57,352 nucleotides of DNA from Odoribacter sp. (GCA_013824715.1 PNOH01000030.1:1-57352); one strand, 5' to 3'. Counted from the stretch's first letter, positions 23,728 through 33,362 are shown. Notes: a model not told the origin generated them from the sequence alone. Numbers and translations: made by a program.

Positions 23728-24759
23728 ATGAGAAAACTTTTAAATACACTGTATGTGACAACTCCGGAATCGTATCTGGCGAAAGATGGTGAAAATGTGG
23801 TGATTCGGCTTGACGACAAAGAAAAATTCCGGATGCCCATCCACAATATCGAAGGAATTGTTTGTTTTGGATATATGGGGGCAAGTCCGGGTTTAATGCA
23901 TTTGTGCGCCGAACGTAATGTGGCGCTTAGCTTCCTGACCGAGCATGGCCGGTTTTTATGCAGGGTTGAGGGGGCTGTTTCAGGAAATGTTTTGTTGAGG
24001 CGCAAACAATACCGGATGGCCGACAATGAAGAACAATCAGTTAGTCTGGCAAAGCTGTTCGTTGCCGGTAAACTTGCCAATTGCCGAACAGTCTTGCAGC
24101 GTTCATTTCGGGAACAAAATCCCGGGAAAAACCTGCCTGAACTGGAATCAGCCATTCATTTACTTGCATTGAAGCAAAAGCAGGTCCTGCGAACATCTTC
24201 GGCTGATGTTTTACGTGGTGTTGAAGGCGAAGCAGCACAAGGCTATTTCGGAGTATTTGATCAATTGATTCTTGCTCAGAAGGAAGATTTTTTCATGAAC
24301 GGACGAAACCGGCGACCTCCAAAAGACAACGTCAATGCACTGCTCTCCTTTGTTTATACCCTTTTAATGCACGAAGTACGGGCCGCATTGGAAAGTGTTG
24401 GCCTCGATCCTTGCGTTGGGTTTTTCCATACCGACCGCCCCGGTCGTTCAAGCCTGGCACTCGATATGATGGAAGAATTCCGTCCTTACCTGGCCGACAG
24501 GCTCGTATTATCATTAATCAACCGGAAGCAGGTAAACAAGCGTGGTTTTAAAGGAAATGAGGCGGGTGGCATCCTGATGACTGACGATACACGCAAAGAG
24601 GTAATAACCGCATGGCAGAAACGGAAACAGGAAGAAATACAACATCCGTATTTACAAACCTCTATTCCGGTTGGGTTATTGCCTTATGCACAAGCTTTGC
24701 TGATGGCGCGGTTTATAAGAGGAGACATCGATAATTATCCGGTTTTTGTAAACAAATAG
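23728..24759 (+). CDS. cas1: Cas1 spacer-acquisition integrase (type I-C)
   Basis: This 343-residue integrase subunit inserts spacers at the leader end together with Cas2. It begins MRKLLNTLYVTTPESYLAKDG as in I-C Cas1, then has the N-terminal beta domain (IHNIEGIVCFGYMGASPGLM). The metal-binding acidic/His residues lie in the helical domain: Glu in VEGEAAQGYFGVFDQLI, His in VGFFHTDRPGRSSLALDMMEEFRP and the following Asp/Glu. A start at ATG 23704 would add eight residues and overlap cas4 by 20 bases; ATG 23728 gives the usual I-C length and a 4-base gap. Confidence 0.96.
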   Translation: MRKLLNTLYVTTPESYLAKDGENVVIRLDDKEKFRMPIHNIEGIVCFGYMGASPGLMHLCAERNVALSFLTEHGRFLCRVEGAVSGNVLLRRKQYRMADNEEQSVSLAKLFVAGKLANCRTVLQRSFREQNPGKNLPELESAIHLLALKQKQVLRTSSADVLRGVEGEAAQGYFGVFDQLILAQKEDFFMNGRNRRPPKDNVNALLSFVYTLLMHEVRAALESVGLDPCVGFFHTDRPGRSSLALDMMEEFRPYLADRLVLSLINRKQVNKRGFKGNEAGGILMTDDTRKEVITAWQKRKQEEIQHPYLQTSIPVGLLPYAQALLMARFIRGDIDNYPVFVNK

Positions 24760-24773
24760 ATCATTCGAAGCTT

Positions 24774-25064
24774 ATGATGGTACTAATAACATACGATGTG
24801 GAGACAATAACTCCGGCAGGTCGCAAAAGACTGAGGCAGATTGCCAAACAATGTGTTAACTTTGGCCAGCGGGTACAAAATTCAGTATTTGAATGTTTAA
24901 TAGATCCTGCCATATTCACTGAATTGCGGTTTAAACTTGAATCAATTATTGATCCTGAGGCAGACAGTTTAAGGTATTACTTTTTGGGCAACAATTATAA
25001 AAACAGGATAGAGCATGTGGGCCATAAAGAAACCTACGATCCGGAAGGAACCCTAATCATTTAG
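24774..25064 (+). CDS. cas2: Cas2 (type I-C)
   Basis: This 96-residue ferredoxin-fold protein dimerises as the scaffold of the Cas1-Cas2 integrase. It reads MMVLITYDVETITPAGRKRLRQIAKQC with the conserved Asp after the first strand, then GQRVQNSVFECLIDPA and DSLRYYFLGNNYKNRIEHVG. The length and the C-terminal tail are those of I-C Cas2. It starts 14 bases after cas1 and is the last cas gene before the leader. Confidence 0.96.
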   Translation: MMVLITYDVETITPAGRKRLRQIAKQCVNFGQRVQNSVFECLIDPAIFTELRFKLESIIDPEADSLRYYFLGNNYKNRIEHVGHKETYDPEGTLII

Positions 25065-25233
25065 TTCCGCGTACCATAAGCTCTCATGAGAATGCAGGGA
25101 GATCGGCGAATACTGAAAATAAAGGATTTAGAACATATTAACTGAATATTTAGGATTTATCTTGAATTGTATTTGAAGGATCGCGGATTAGGCTTTGTAT
25201 CTAACTGAAAAACAATACTTCATATACTATACA
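25065..25233 (+). promoter_or_regulatory. CRISPR leader
   Basis: These 169 bases between cas2 and the first repeat form the leader. The array reads 5'-GTCGC...ATTGAAAC-3' on the plus strand, so transcription and new spacer insertion should start here. A possible promoter is TTG (25167-25169), 19 bases, then TAGGCTTTG (25189-25197), which is one base longer than the consensus. It would start the transcript about 30 bases before the first repeat. Confidence 0.6.
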
Positions 25234-27724
25234 GTCGCGCCTCGCAAGGGGCGCGTGGATTGAAACTGCCAGAACGAAAGCTGGGATAGCTGATTAAAGG
25301 TCGCGCCTCGCAAGGGGCGCGTGGATTGAAACGATGACATTTGATGCAGAAGGGATGCGGGTTATAGTCGCGCCTCGCAAGGGGCGCGTGGATTGAAACT
25401 CACTTGGACTACTTTTACGATACCTGACAAAATGTCGCGCCTCGCAAGGGGCGCGTGGATTGAAACTGGCAGAAAAAAGGATATATCAAAGCTCACAAAG
25501 TCGCGCCTCGCAAGGGGCGCGTGGATTGAAACATAATAAACGGTAAAAGATTGTGAAGCGGTGTAGGTCGCGCCTCGCAAGGGGCGCGTGGATTGAAACT
25601 CACTTGGACTACTTTTACGATACCTGACAAAATGTCGCGCCTCGCAAGGGGCGCGTGGATTGAAACTGGCTAAATCCCTGAAAACTTCTGTAGGCAAATC
25701 AGGTCGCGCCTCGCAAGGGGCGCGTGGATTGAAACAAACACAATTAAATGCTAAGGCTGCATTGAATGGTCGCGCCTCGCAAGGGGCGCGTGGATTGAAA
25801 CGTTTGTCGGTATCCACCCCGATTCTGAATTGTAAAGTCGCGCCTCGCAAGGGGCGCGTGGATTGAAACCGTCCTCTTTACAGAACCATGCGTAATGGTT
25901 TGGTCGCGCCTCGCAAGGGGCGCGTGGATTGAAACGTAATGTTGTCTAAAAACCACAAATCGAAACCTGTCGCGCCTCGCAAGGGGCGCGTGGATTGAAA
26001 CAGTTTTTTTACAACCGAATCGGCAAACTCAATAGTCGCGCCTCGCAAGGGGCGCGTGGATTGAAACCATCATTGCAAACCATTTGGCACAGGTAGTAGG
26101 TCGCGCCTCGCAAGGGGCGCGTGGATTGAAACTTTTTGAAGAGTGCCTTTAATTTTTGAACCTAGTCGCGCCTCGCAAGGGGCGCGTGGATTGAAACCCA
26201 TCCGCTCGAGTGTCCGGCAAAATACCGTTGTCGCGCCTCGCAAGGGGCGCGTGGATTGAAACGTGCTGGGTAATGGTTGTTTCGGGGGGCAAAAGGTCGC
26301 GCCTCGCAAGGGGCGCGTGGATTGAAACCGGCGATAAACCAGCCAATGATATTATAGGTTGGGTCGCGCCTCGCAAGGGGCGCGTGGATTGAAACATGAT
26401 ATTTTGTTTTTGTTTGTTTGACCTGTACAAGTCGCGCCTCGCAAGGGGCGCGTGGATTGAAACTTTGCTCCTGAATAGTTAAGCCAACCCGGGGCAGTCG
26501 CGCCTCGCAAGGGGCGCGTGGATTGAAACCCGAATAGGATCAACAATTGCTTTATCTAAAGTTGTCGCGCCTCGCAAGGGGCGCGTGGATTGAAACCGGG
26601 CAATGGTCGCCCACGAGTGCCGCGCCCAATGTCGCGCCTCGCAAGGGGCGCGTGGATTGAAACGGGCCAAACCGGCAATGTACTAAGGAGAGACAAGTCG
26701 CGCCTCGCAAGGGGCGCGTGGATTGAAACCCGATAACTGGGGTGAAATATCGGCCAAACACCTGTCGCGCCTCGCAAGGGGCGCGTGGATTGAAACCTCC
26801 GGAACCGGTTTGCGAACTAATGGCACGGGTCGCGCCTCGCAAGGGGCGCGTGGATTGAAACGCCCCCGTAACCCGTAACCCGAAACACGCAACCCGTCGC
26901 GCCTCGCAAGGGGCGCGTGGATTGAAACAAGGCAATGGGGTTAAATAGTAAATCGTAAATAAGTCGCGCCTCGCAAGGGGCGCGTGGATTGAAACATCAA
27001 ACAGCGGCATTAATGCTTTAACCGGCAAGTCGCGCCTCGCAAGGGGCGCGTGGATTGAAACATTGTGCAGACATCAAGCTTTAAATTGGTGAAAGTCGCG
27101 CCTCGCAAGGGGCGCGTGGATTGAAACATTTAGTGGTTTAACAAGAAAACCTAGATACAAGGTCGCGCCTCGCAAGGGGCGCGTGGATTGAAACTTTCTG
27201 TTTCTAAAGTGCGGATAACTAACTAAAGGTCGCGCCTCGCAAGGGGCGCGTGGATTGAAACCCAACTGAAGCAAGCGCAAGCCTATACACCAGGGTCGCG
27301 CCTCGCAAGGGGCGCGTGGATTGAAACCCATAATGGCGGTCACTCCTGCGGCTTGTGATTGTCGCGCCTCGCAAGGGGCGCGTGGATTGAAACAATAAGC
27401 AAACAGGTAATATTGTTGGCGGTCATGTCGCGCCTCGCAAGGGGCGCGTGGATTGAAACTTCATAAATATTATTTTTTAGTTATTTGACACTGTCGCGCC
27501 TCGCAAGGGGCGCGTGGATTGAAACAGACAGAAGGTTGAAACAAAACATTAAGCTGCTGTCGCGCCTCGCAAGGGGCGCGTGGATTGAAACCTGTCAGCT
27601 AAGATTTACAAGCGATAAGATGAAGTCGCGCCTCGCAAGGGGCGCGTGGATTGAAACTGTGTTGGGTGTATTTTACCCTTGTAATCTCCTTGTCGCGCCT
27701 CGCAAGGGGCGCGTGGATTGAAAC
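25234..27724 (+). CRISPR. Type I-C CRISPR array, 38 repeats and 37 spacers
   Basis: The repeat is 33 bases, GTCGCGCCTCGCAAG then GGGCGCGTGGATTGAAAC. It has a CGCGCC/GGCGCG hairpin stem and the ATTGAAAC end typical of type I-C. All 38 copies that I read are identical, including the leader-distal one (27692-27724). Spacers are 32-36 bases (period 65-69). Spacer 3 (25400-25433) and spacer 6 (25600-25633) are identical; the remainder look distinct. The apparent long protein frames across this region are translations of the repeat (RAPCEAR, SRLARGAWIET) and are not genes. Confidence 0.98.
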
Positions 27725-27737
27725 CGGTGGTGCAATT

Positions 27738-27770
27738 AGTCCGGGTGCGACTCAAAGTCGCGCTCGGACT
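27738..27770. repeat. REP palindrome, right border copy of the CRISPR-Cas island
   Basis: This 33-base copy begins AGTCCGGGTGCGACTC and ends GTCGCGCTCGGACT. It is the exact reverse complement of the copy at 15760-15792 and starts 13 bases after the last CRISPR repeat. Confidence 0.85.
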
Positions 27771-27881
27771 AACTAATCTGAACTGGCACTTTTCCATCGC
27801 AAGCGTTCGAGGAATTAAGCAAAACGAGATAAAACTTCAAGTTTTCTTCCTAAATTTACCCGACCTAAACCTGATGAACCA

Positions 27882-29609
27882 ATGAAAAAACTTTCCCTTT
27901 TCCTTTTTACCTTTTATCTTGCTGTTCAGGCTTTTCCGCAGAAATACGTAAAAGTATGGGGCGATGAGTTTAACACTCCCGGCCTGCCCGACAGTACCAA
28001 ATGGGACTATGAAATGGGCAAAGTGCGCAACGATGAACTTCAGTATTACACCTTTAAACGCTCGGAGAATGCACGTATTCAGGATACCGTTCTGATTATT
28101 GAGACCCGGAAAGAAGCCTATAAGGGCGCCAGCTATACTTCGGCAAGTTTGATATCAAGGTACAAAGGCGACTGGCTTTACGGAAAGTTCGAGATTCGGG
28201 CCAAAGTTCCGACAGGAAAAGGCACCTGGCCTGCAATCTGGATGATGCCTACTGATGATGAATATGGCGGCTGGCCAAAAAGTGGCGAAATAGATATCAT
28301 GGAATATGTAGGCATGAATCCGTCGAACCTGTATTTTACAGCCCATTTTGGATCAGATTCGGGTGCTGGCCATAAAAGCTCCGGGAATTATACAACAGCA
28401 ATTAGTCAACCATACAACAAGTTTATCACTTTCAGCCTGATTTGGACACCCACCAAAATGGAATGGTTTGCCGATGGGGTAAAATATCACACTTACACAA
28501 AAACATCTGACGATCCGAAAGTTTGGCCGTTCAATAAAATGTTCTATTTCATCCTGAATCTGGCCTATGGCGGAAGTTGGGGCGCCCAGCAGGGAATAGA
28601 CGATACGAAACTTCCGCATAAATTCTTTATTGATTACGTTCGGGTGTATCAGTTACAGGAATCTGCCGGTCCGTTTTCATTGAAAATAGAACCTGCTACT
28701 GGTGGTACGGTTGAAATCTCGCCACAACTATCCGTTTATCCTGAAGGAACCAAGGTAACCCTCACCGCCAAGCCTGATGCGAATTTCGAATTCGATAAAT
28801 GGCTGCATACAGGTTCGGCCAACCCGATTCAAATAGAAGTTTCGAAAGACCTGAACATGACTCCGGTTTTCAAAAAAAAAAATGAACTGATTGTAAATGG
28901 CGATTTCAGTTTGGGAATAAAATACTGGGGCAATTTTTATTTTTACAGTGCACAACAGAAAGCCACTGCATCGGTAATTGATGGAGTTTATGTTGTTAAT
29001 GTTACCAGTCCGGGAACCGCCAACTGGCACATTGTTGATCAGTATTTAAATATTCCGCTGGTACAGGGAACAACCTACAAAATAAGCTTTGATGCCTGGT
29101 CCGAAAACCCAAATCAAATGGATGTTTTTCTGGCTGAAAACCATGACAATTATGTGACCTATTATTCTACGATCAAAAACATTTCCAATACCAGACAGAG
29201 TTATACCTGGACCGTTACCATGAGCAAAGCCAGTGATCCCAATTGCCGCTTTGGCTTTGGATTTGGGCGTTTTACCGGAAAAGTATTTCTGGATAATGTA
29301 AGCATCGAAAAAGTAACTGCTACCAATGCTGTAATCTGGCCTGAAAAGTCGGCCGATATACAAATTTTCCCCAATCCAAATTCCGGTATATTTGAAATGA
29401 TCAGTCATTCGTCAAAAGGATTACCCGCAACCGTTAAACTGTATAATCTTCAGGGTCAGTTAATCTCGACTTTATTACAAAAAAGAGTACTTCCATCTGG
29501 TCAATCGGTTTATTTTAACCTTGATGACCTTAAGCTTGACAAGGGAATCTATTTCTTAGCTGTTTCAACTTTGGAAAGCTCAACAACCCAAAAAATTGTT
29601 ATAAACTAA
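27882..29609 (+). CDS. Secreted GH16 beta-glucanase (laminarinase-like) with carbohydrate-binding module and T9SS tail
   Basis: This 575-residue protein has a signal peptide (MKKLSLFLFTFYLAVQAFPQ). The GH16 domain (about residues 24-260) shows VWGDEFNTPGLPDSTKW, the glucan-binding GTWPAIWMMP and the catalytic GEIDIMEYVG near residue 140, with a nucleophile and an acid/base Glu. There follow an InlB-repeat-like beta domain (GGTVEISPQLSVYPEGTKVTLTAKP), a CBM4/9-like beta sandwich (NELIVNGDFSLGIKYWGNF) and a type IX sorting domain (IFPNPNSGIFEM to the end). Such enzymes cut beta-1,3/1,4-glucans outside the cell. It is the first gene past the CRISPR island. Confidence 0.9.
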   Translation: MKKLSLFLFTFYLAVQAFPQKYVKVWGDEFNTPGLPDSTKWDYEMGKVRNDELQYYTFKRSENARIQDTVLIIETRKEAYKGASYTSASLISRYKGDWLYGKFEIRAKVPTGKGTWPAIWMMPTDDEYGGWPKSGEIDIMEYVGMNPSNLYFTAHFGSDSGAGHKSSGNYTTAISQPYNKFITFSLIWTPTKMEWFADGVKYHTYTKTSDDPKVWPFNKMFYFILNLAYGGSWGAQQGIDDTKLPHKFFIDYVRVYQLQESAGPFSLKIEPATGGTVEISPQLSVYPEGTKVTLTAKPDANFEFDKWLHTGSANPIQIEVSKDLNMTPVFKKKNELIVNGDFSLGIKYWGNFYFYSAQQKATASVIDGVYVVNVTSPGTANWHIVDQYLNIPLVQGTTYKISFDAWSENPNQMDVFLAENHDNYVTYYSTIKNISNTRQSYTWTVTMSKASDPNCRFGFGFGRFTGKVFLDNVSIEKVTATNAVIWPEKSADIQIFPNPNSGIFEMISHSSKGLPATVKLYNLQGQLISTLLQKRVLPSGQSVYFNLDDLKLDKGIYFLAVSTLESSTTQKIVIN

Positions 29610-29659
29610 AGTATTTCTGACATTAATATTTTCTCAACTTACCTAAATTATATCCGAAT

Positions 29660-31048
29660 ATGAAACGAAATTCTATTTTTTTGACAGGGATTATTGCAGG
29701 TATTTTTACATTTTCAACACTTTCAGCCCAAAAATCCTATCAGCCAACCTGGGAGTCGCTCGATTCTCACAAAATGCCGGAATGGTACGACGATGCCAAA
29801 ATCGGATTGAGTATGCACTGGGGCGTATATTCCGTACCGGCCTGGGCCCCCCGCGAGAAGGATATTTCGTATGCCGAATGGTATGGAAAACGGATGACCG
29901 AAAAAGACAATCCAACTTTTTTGTACCACCGCCAAAAATACGGAAACGAATTCACCTACGACCAGTTTATCCGGCAGTGGAAAGCCGAAGCCTATAACCC
30001 AACCGATTGGGCCAGGTTTGCCAAAAAGATGGGCGCCAAATACATGTTCATAACCTCGAAGCATCACGATGGTTTTTGCCTGTGGCCAACCAAATATACC
30101 GACCGTAATGCGATGAAAATGGGCCCTGAAAAGGACATTCTTGGTGAATACTTTGCTGCCGCCCGCAAAGAAGGGTTGAAAGTTGGCTTGTATTATTCGT
30201 TGTACGAATGGTTTAATCCACTTTATACGGGCAAAGACATTCCTTATGCCGGCCTGAAAAAAGTGAACAATTATGTTGACGATTTTATGATACCGCAAAT
30301 CAAGGAATTGATTGAACTTTATCATCCTGATTTTTTCTATTTCGACGGAGAATGGGATCATTCGGAACCGTTCTGGAAAATGAAAGAAGTGGTTGCATAT
30401 TATTACAACCAGGCAGCTAAACGAAATCAGGAAGTATTTGTAAACGACCGGTTCGGATCGGAAGACCGGGGCAAACACGGCGATTTGTACAATGTTGAAT
30501 ACAGTTACAACGATGCCAGTTTGGGAATTTTAACCCACAAATGGTCGTTCTGGCAGGGTATCGCAAAAACTTTTGGCTACAACCAGGATACCGATATGGA
30601 AGATTGCTTGTCGCCCAAAGAGTTTATAGACAAAACGATTGACGGCATTGCCCGGAATGGAAATTTCGACATCAATGTGGGGCCGACTGCAGCCGGAATC
30701 ATTCCTGAATACGAACAATATCCTCTCCTGAAATTGGGCGAATGGCTGGCTACCAATGGCGAGGCTATTTATGGAACACGCCCGTGGATAACGCAAGTTG
30801 AAGGAGATGCACGGTTTACGTCGAAAGGCGAATTTGTTTATGCTACGTTCCTGAAATGGCAAGGCGAAGAATTTAAAGTAAAAGCAGTTAAACCTGTTCC
30901 CGGATCAAAGATTTCGATGCTTGGTGTTCCGGGAAATCTGGAATGGACCTGGGATGCCACAAACGGTTTGACTATTCAATATCCACGCGAGAAAGCTCGG
31001 CCAACATCATGCAGCTATGCCTGGGCGTTTAAAATTCAAGTTAAATAG
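29660..31048 (+). CDS. Alpha-L-fucosidase, GH29
   Basis: This 462-residue enzyme removes alpha-L-fucose from glycans. It has a Sec signal (IFLTGIIAGIFTFSTLSAQ), so it is periplasmic or exported. GH29 marks are PEWYDDAKIGLSMHWGVYSVPAWAP, FITSKHHDGFCLWPTKYT, VGLYYSLYEW and the nucleophile Asp in PDFFYFDGEWDHSE near residue 230. A putative partner Glu lies further on. It lies 50 bases after the GH16 gene and shares its orientation. The C-terminus is a short beta domain without a sorting tail. Confidence 0.93.
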   Translation: MKRNSIFLTGIIAGIFTFSTLSAQKSYQPTWESLDSHKMPEWYDDAKIGLSMHWGVYSVPAWAPREKDISYAEWYGKRMTEKDNPTFLYHRQKYGNEFTYDQFIRQWKAEAYNPTDWARFAKKMGAKYMFITSKHHDGFCLWPTKYTDRNAMKMGPEKDILGEYFAAARKEGLKVGLYYSLYEWFNPLYTGKDIPYAGLKKVNNYVDDFMIPQIKELIELYHPDFFYFDGEWDHSEPFWKMKEVVAYYYNQAAKRNQEVFVNDRFGSEDRGKHGDLYNVEYSYNDASLGILTHKWSFWQGIAKTFGYNQDTDMEDCLSPKEFIDKTIDGIARNGNFDINVGPTAAGIIPEYEQYPLLKLGEWLATNGEAIYGTRPWITQVEGDARFTSKGEFVYATFLKWQGEEFKVKAVKPVPGSKISMLGVPGNLEWTWDATNGLTIQYPREKARPTSCSYAWAFKIQVK

Positions 31049-31133
31049 GAGTAAAATCGAAATTGTTCCATCTTTGCGTTCACCATCAATTGGAAATTTA
31101 TTACGAACGATACCATCGAAAAAAGGAATTCAA

Positions 31134-33362
31134 ATGATTAAATTTAAGGTTGTAAAGGTATTTCTCTTTGTGTTATTAATCAATTTTTCACCGAAACAAG
31201 TTCAGGCACAGCAAAACAGGGTCAATCATTGGGAATCGGTGGTGCTGGCCAATGATACCTGGAAATATTGGGTGGCAACCTCCAGCGGACCATCTGCAAA
31301 TTGGAATAAAGCCGATTTTCAGGATTCGGACTGGAGCAGCGGACCTGGCGGAATTGGATACGCTGATAATGATGACGGCACTGTTATTTCTTCAACTCCA
31401 ACACCTTTGGCGGTATTTATTCGCAGGGCCTTTGAAATTAAAGATACTTCGAAGATTGTTTCGGCAATTCTGCACATGGATTATGACGATGGTTTTGTTG
31501 CATACCTCAATGGAATTGAAATTGCCCGGGCCAATCTTGGAACTGAAGGTGTTCCGACACCATTTAATTCATTCGCCACCGACCATGAAGCGTTGAATAA
31601 TATTTCCTTGCAGCCCGAATCATTTTTGCTCCTGAAGTCTAAATTAAATACTTGTCTGGTAAACGGCGCCAATATATTGGCTATACAGGTTAATAATGCA
31701 ACGGCAACCTCCAGTGATTTAAGTTCGAATGCCTGGTTTTCGGTGGGCTTAACTTCATCCGAAAGTGTTTACCGAAATGTTCCTTCATGGTTTGTCAATC
31801 CTTTTAAAGATATCCCGGGTTCAAAACTGCCTCTCATCATGATCCGGACGAATAATCAGCAAATTAAGGCAGACATTAAAGTTACCGTTGATATGGGTAT
31901 AATAGATAATGGTCAGGGGAATCTGAATTACCCAACCGATGTCTGGAATAATTACAGTGGAAAAATCGGAATTGAATACCGTGGATCGTCATCAATGATG
32001 TTTCCAAAGAAGAATATGGGTTTTGAAACCCGCAATGCTGATGGAACGAATGCCAATGTGGCGCTTCTCGGATTACCTGAGGAAAATGATTGGGTATTGC
32101 ATGGCCCGTATTCAGATAAAACACTGATTCGGAATTATCTGGCTTATAACCTGGCATTGTCGATGGGAAAATACGCCCCTGGGACTAAAATGTGCGAAGT
32201 GTATATTAATGAGGTTTATCAGGGCTTCTATATTCTGGTTGAAAAAATTAAGCGCGATAAGAACCGGGTGGATCTTGCCAAATTAGAGGCGAAAGATGTT
32301 TCAGGAATTGGCCTCACCGGTGGATATATTGTAAAAATTGACCGGTCGGCTGACGGTTCATACACTGACGGGTTCTTTTCGGAGTATGACGGAACAGGAA
32401 CTGGTGGTGGGCCCAGGAATAAAAAAGTATTTTATGCCTGGTCGTATCCCGACCGTGCTGATATATTACCAGCTCAGAAAGATTATATTACCCAAAAGAT
32501 TCGCGATTTTGAAAATGTAATGGTAAGCTGGTTTTATAACGATCCGAAAATGGGCTATACCAATGTTATTGACGTATCTTCTTTTATAGATTACTGGATC
32601 ATGGTCGAGATCAGTAAGAATACGGATGGATACCGGCTCAGTGCGTTTTTGCATAAAGATCGTGATGACAGGAATCCGCTGATACGCATGGGGCCTATTT
32701 GGGATTACGATCTGGCTTTCGGGAATGCCAATTATTTGGAAGCGGCCAATACCTGGGGCTGGAATTACCTGGTTCCGGCTGATGGATGGGGAAATCCGAT
32801 TTGGTGGAACAAATTAATGAATGACAATGATTTCAAGAATAAGCTGAAATGCAGGTGGCTCGAATTGAGAAGTACAGTTCTTTCCAATACCTCAATTTCG
32901 GCGACTATTGATCAGGCCACAACACAGGTTGGCGATGCGGCAACCCGGAATTTTGCCAAATGGCCGATTCATGGAGTTTACATTTGGCCCAATCCGTATG
33001 TTGGGAAAACCTATGCTGAAGATGTGAATTACATGAAAGACTGGACGATTCGGAGATTATCCTGGATTGATGCCTATCTGGGGGGAGTATGCAGTACAAC
33101 GGGAACCGAACGAATCATCAGCCGGATTCAAGCAAGAGCCTTTCCGCAGCCAGCCGATGGTATGGTTACTCTTGAAGTCCAAAACAACTCTCAGGAGAAG
33201 GTAAGCATCGAAGTTTTTGGAGTGAATGGCCAAAAAGTATTTTCGCAACTATTTTCGAACAATCCGCTGGTTTCTGTTCAGCTACAGCTTCGGGCAGGAG
33301 TTTATCTGGCTAAAATTTCAGGCGCTAAAGAAACGCAAACCCTGAAACTGGTTTTCAGGTAA
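31134..33362 (+). CDS. Secreted CotH-kinase-like protein with T9SS tail
   Basis: This 742-residue protein carries a signal peptide (MIKFKVVKVFLFVLLINFSP then QVQAQQ). It has an N-terminal lectin-like beta domain of about 200 residues, then a CotH domain (from about 245). The CotH marks are IEYRGSSSMMFPKKNMGFETR, NDWVLHGPYSDKTLIRNYLA, the VEKIKRDKNRVDLAKL segment and MGPIWDYDLAFGNANY, with the metal-binding Asp residues of this atypical kinase family. It ends with a type IX sorting domain (RAFPQPADGMVTLEV to KLVFR). An upstream in-frame ATG inside the fucosidase 3' end would add 39 residues ahead of the signal peptide and is rejected. CotH proteins phosphorylate spore-coat protein in Bacillus; the role here is unknown. 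Confidence 0.85.
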   Translation: MIKFKVVKVFLFVLLINFSPKQVQAQQNRVNHWESVVLANDTWKYWVATSSGPSANWNKADFQDSDWSSGPGGIGYADNDDGTVISSTPTPLAVFIRRAFEIKDTSKIVSAILHMDYDDGFVAYLNGIEIARANLGTEGVPTPFNSFATDHEALNNISLQPESFLLLKSKLNTCLVNGANILAIQVNNATATSSDLSSNAWFSVGLTSSESVYRNVPSWFVNPFKDIPGSKLPLIMIRTNNQQIKADIKVTVDMGIIDNGQGNLNYPTDVWNNYSGKIGIEYRGSSSMMFPKKNMGFETRNADGTNANVALLGLPEENDWVLHGPYSDKTLIRNYLAYNLALSMGKYAPGTKMCEVYINEVYQGFYILVEKIKRDKNRVDLAKLEAKDVSGIGLTGGYIVKIDRSADGSYTDGFFSEYDGTGTGGGPRNKKVFYAWSYPDRADILPAQKDYITQKIRDFENVMVSWFYNDPKMGYTNVIDVSSFIDYWIMVEISKNTDGYRLSAFLHKDRDDRNPLIRMGPIWDYDLAFGNANYLEAANTWGWNYLVPADGWGNPIWWNKLMNDNDFKNKLKCRWLELRSTVLSNTSISATIDQATTQVGDAATRNFAKWPIHGVYIWPNPYVGKTYAEDVNYMKDWTIRRLSWIDAYLGGVCSTTGTERIISRIQARAFPQPADGMVTLEVQNNSQEKVSIEVFGVNGQKVFSQLFSNNPLVSVQLQLRAGVYLAKISGAKETQTLKLVFR

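Noticed and set aside
23472-24155. A 227-codon open frame antisense to cas4 and cas1
   Set aside because: Both sense genes are unmistakable Cas proteins; the antisense frame has no family resemblance.
15760-27770. A prophage or integrative element as carrier of the CRISPR locus
   Set aside because: There are no integrase, phage structural, relaxase or conjugation genes; the only mobility gene is the RAYT.
25362-27797. Long open frames across the CRISPR array, with repeated RAPCEAR or SRLARGAWIET peptides
   Set aside because: They are translations of the 33-base repeat in several frames; no coding signal remains once the array is recognised.
29723-30478. A 251-codon open frame antisense to the fucosidase
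   Set aside because: It lies wholly within a clear GH29 gene on the other strand, with no recognisable domain and no start context.
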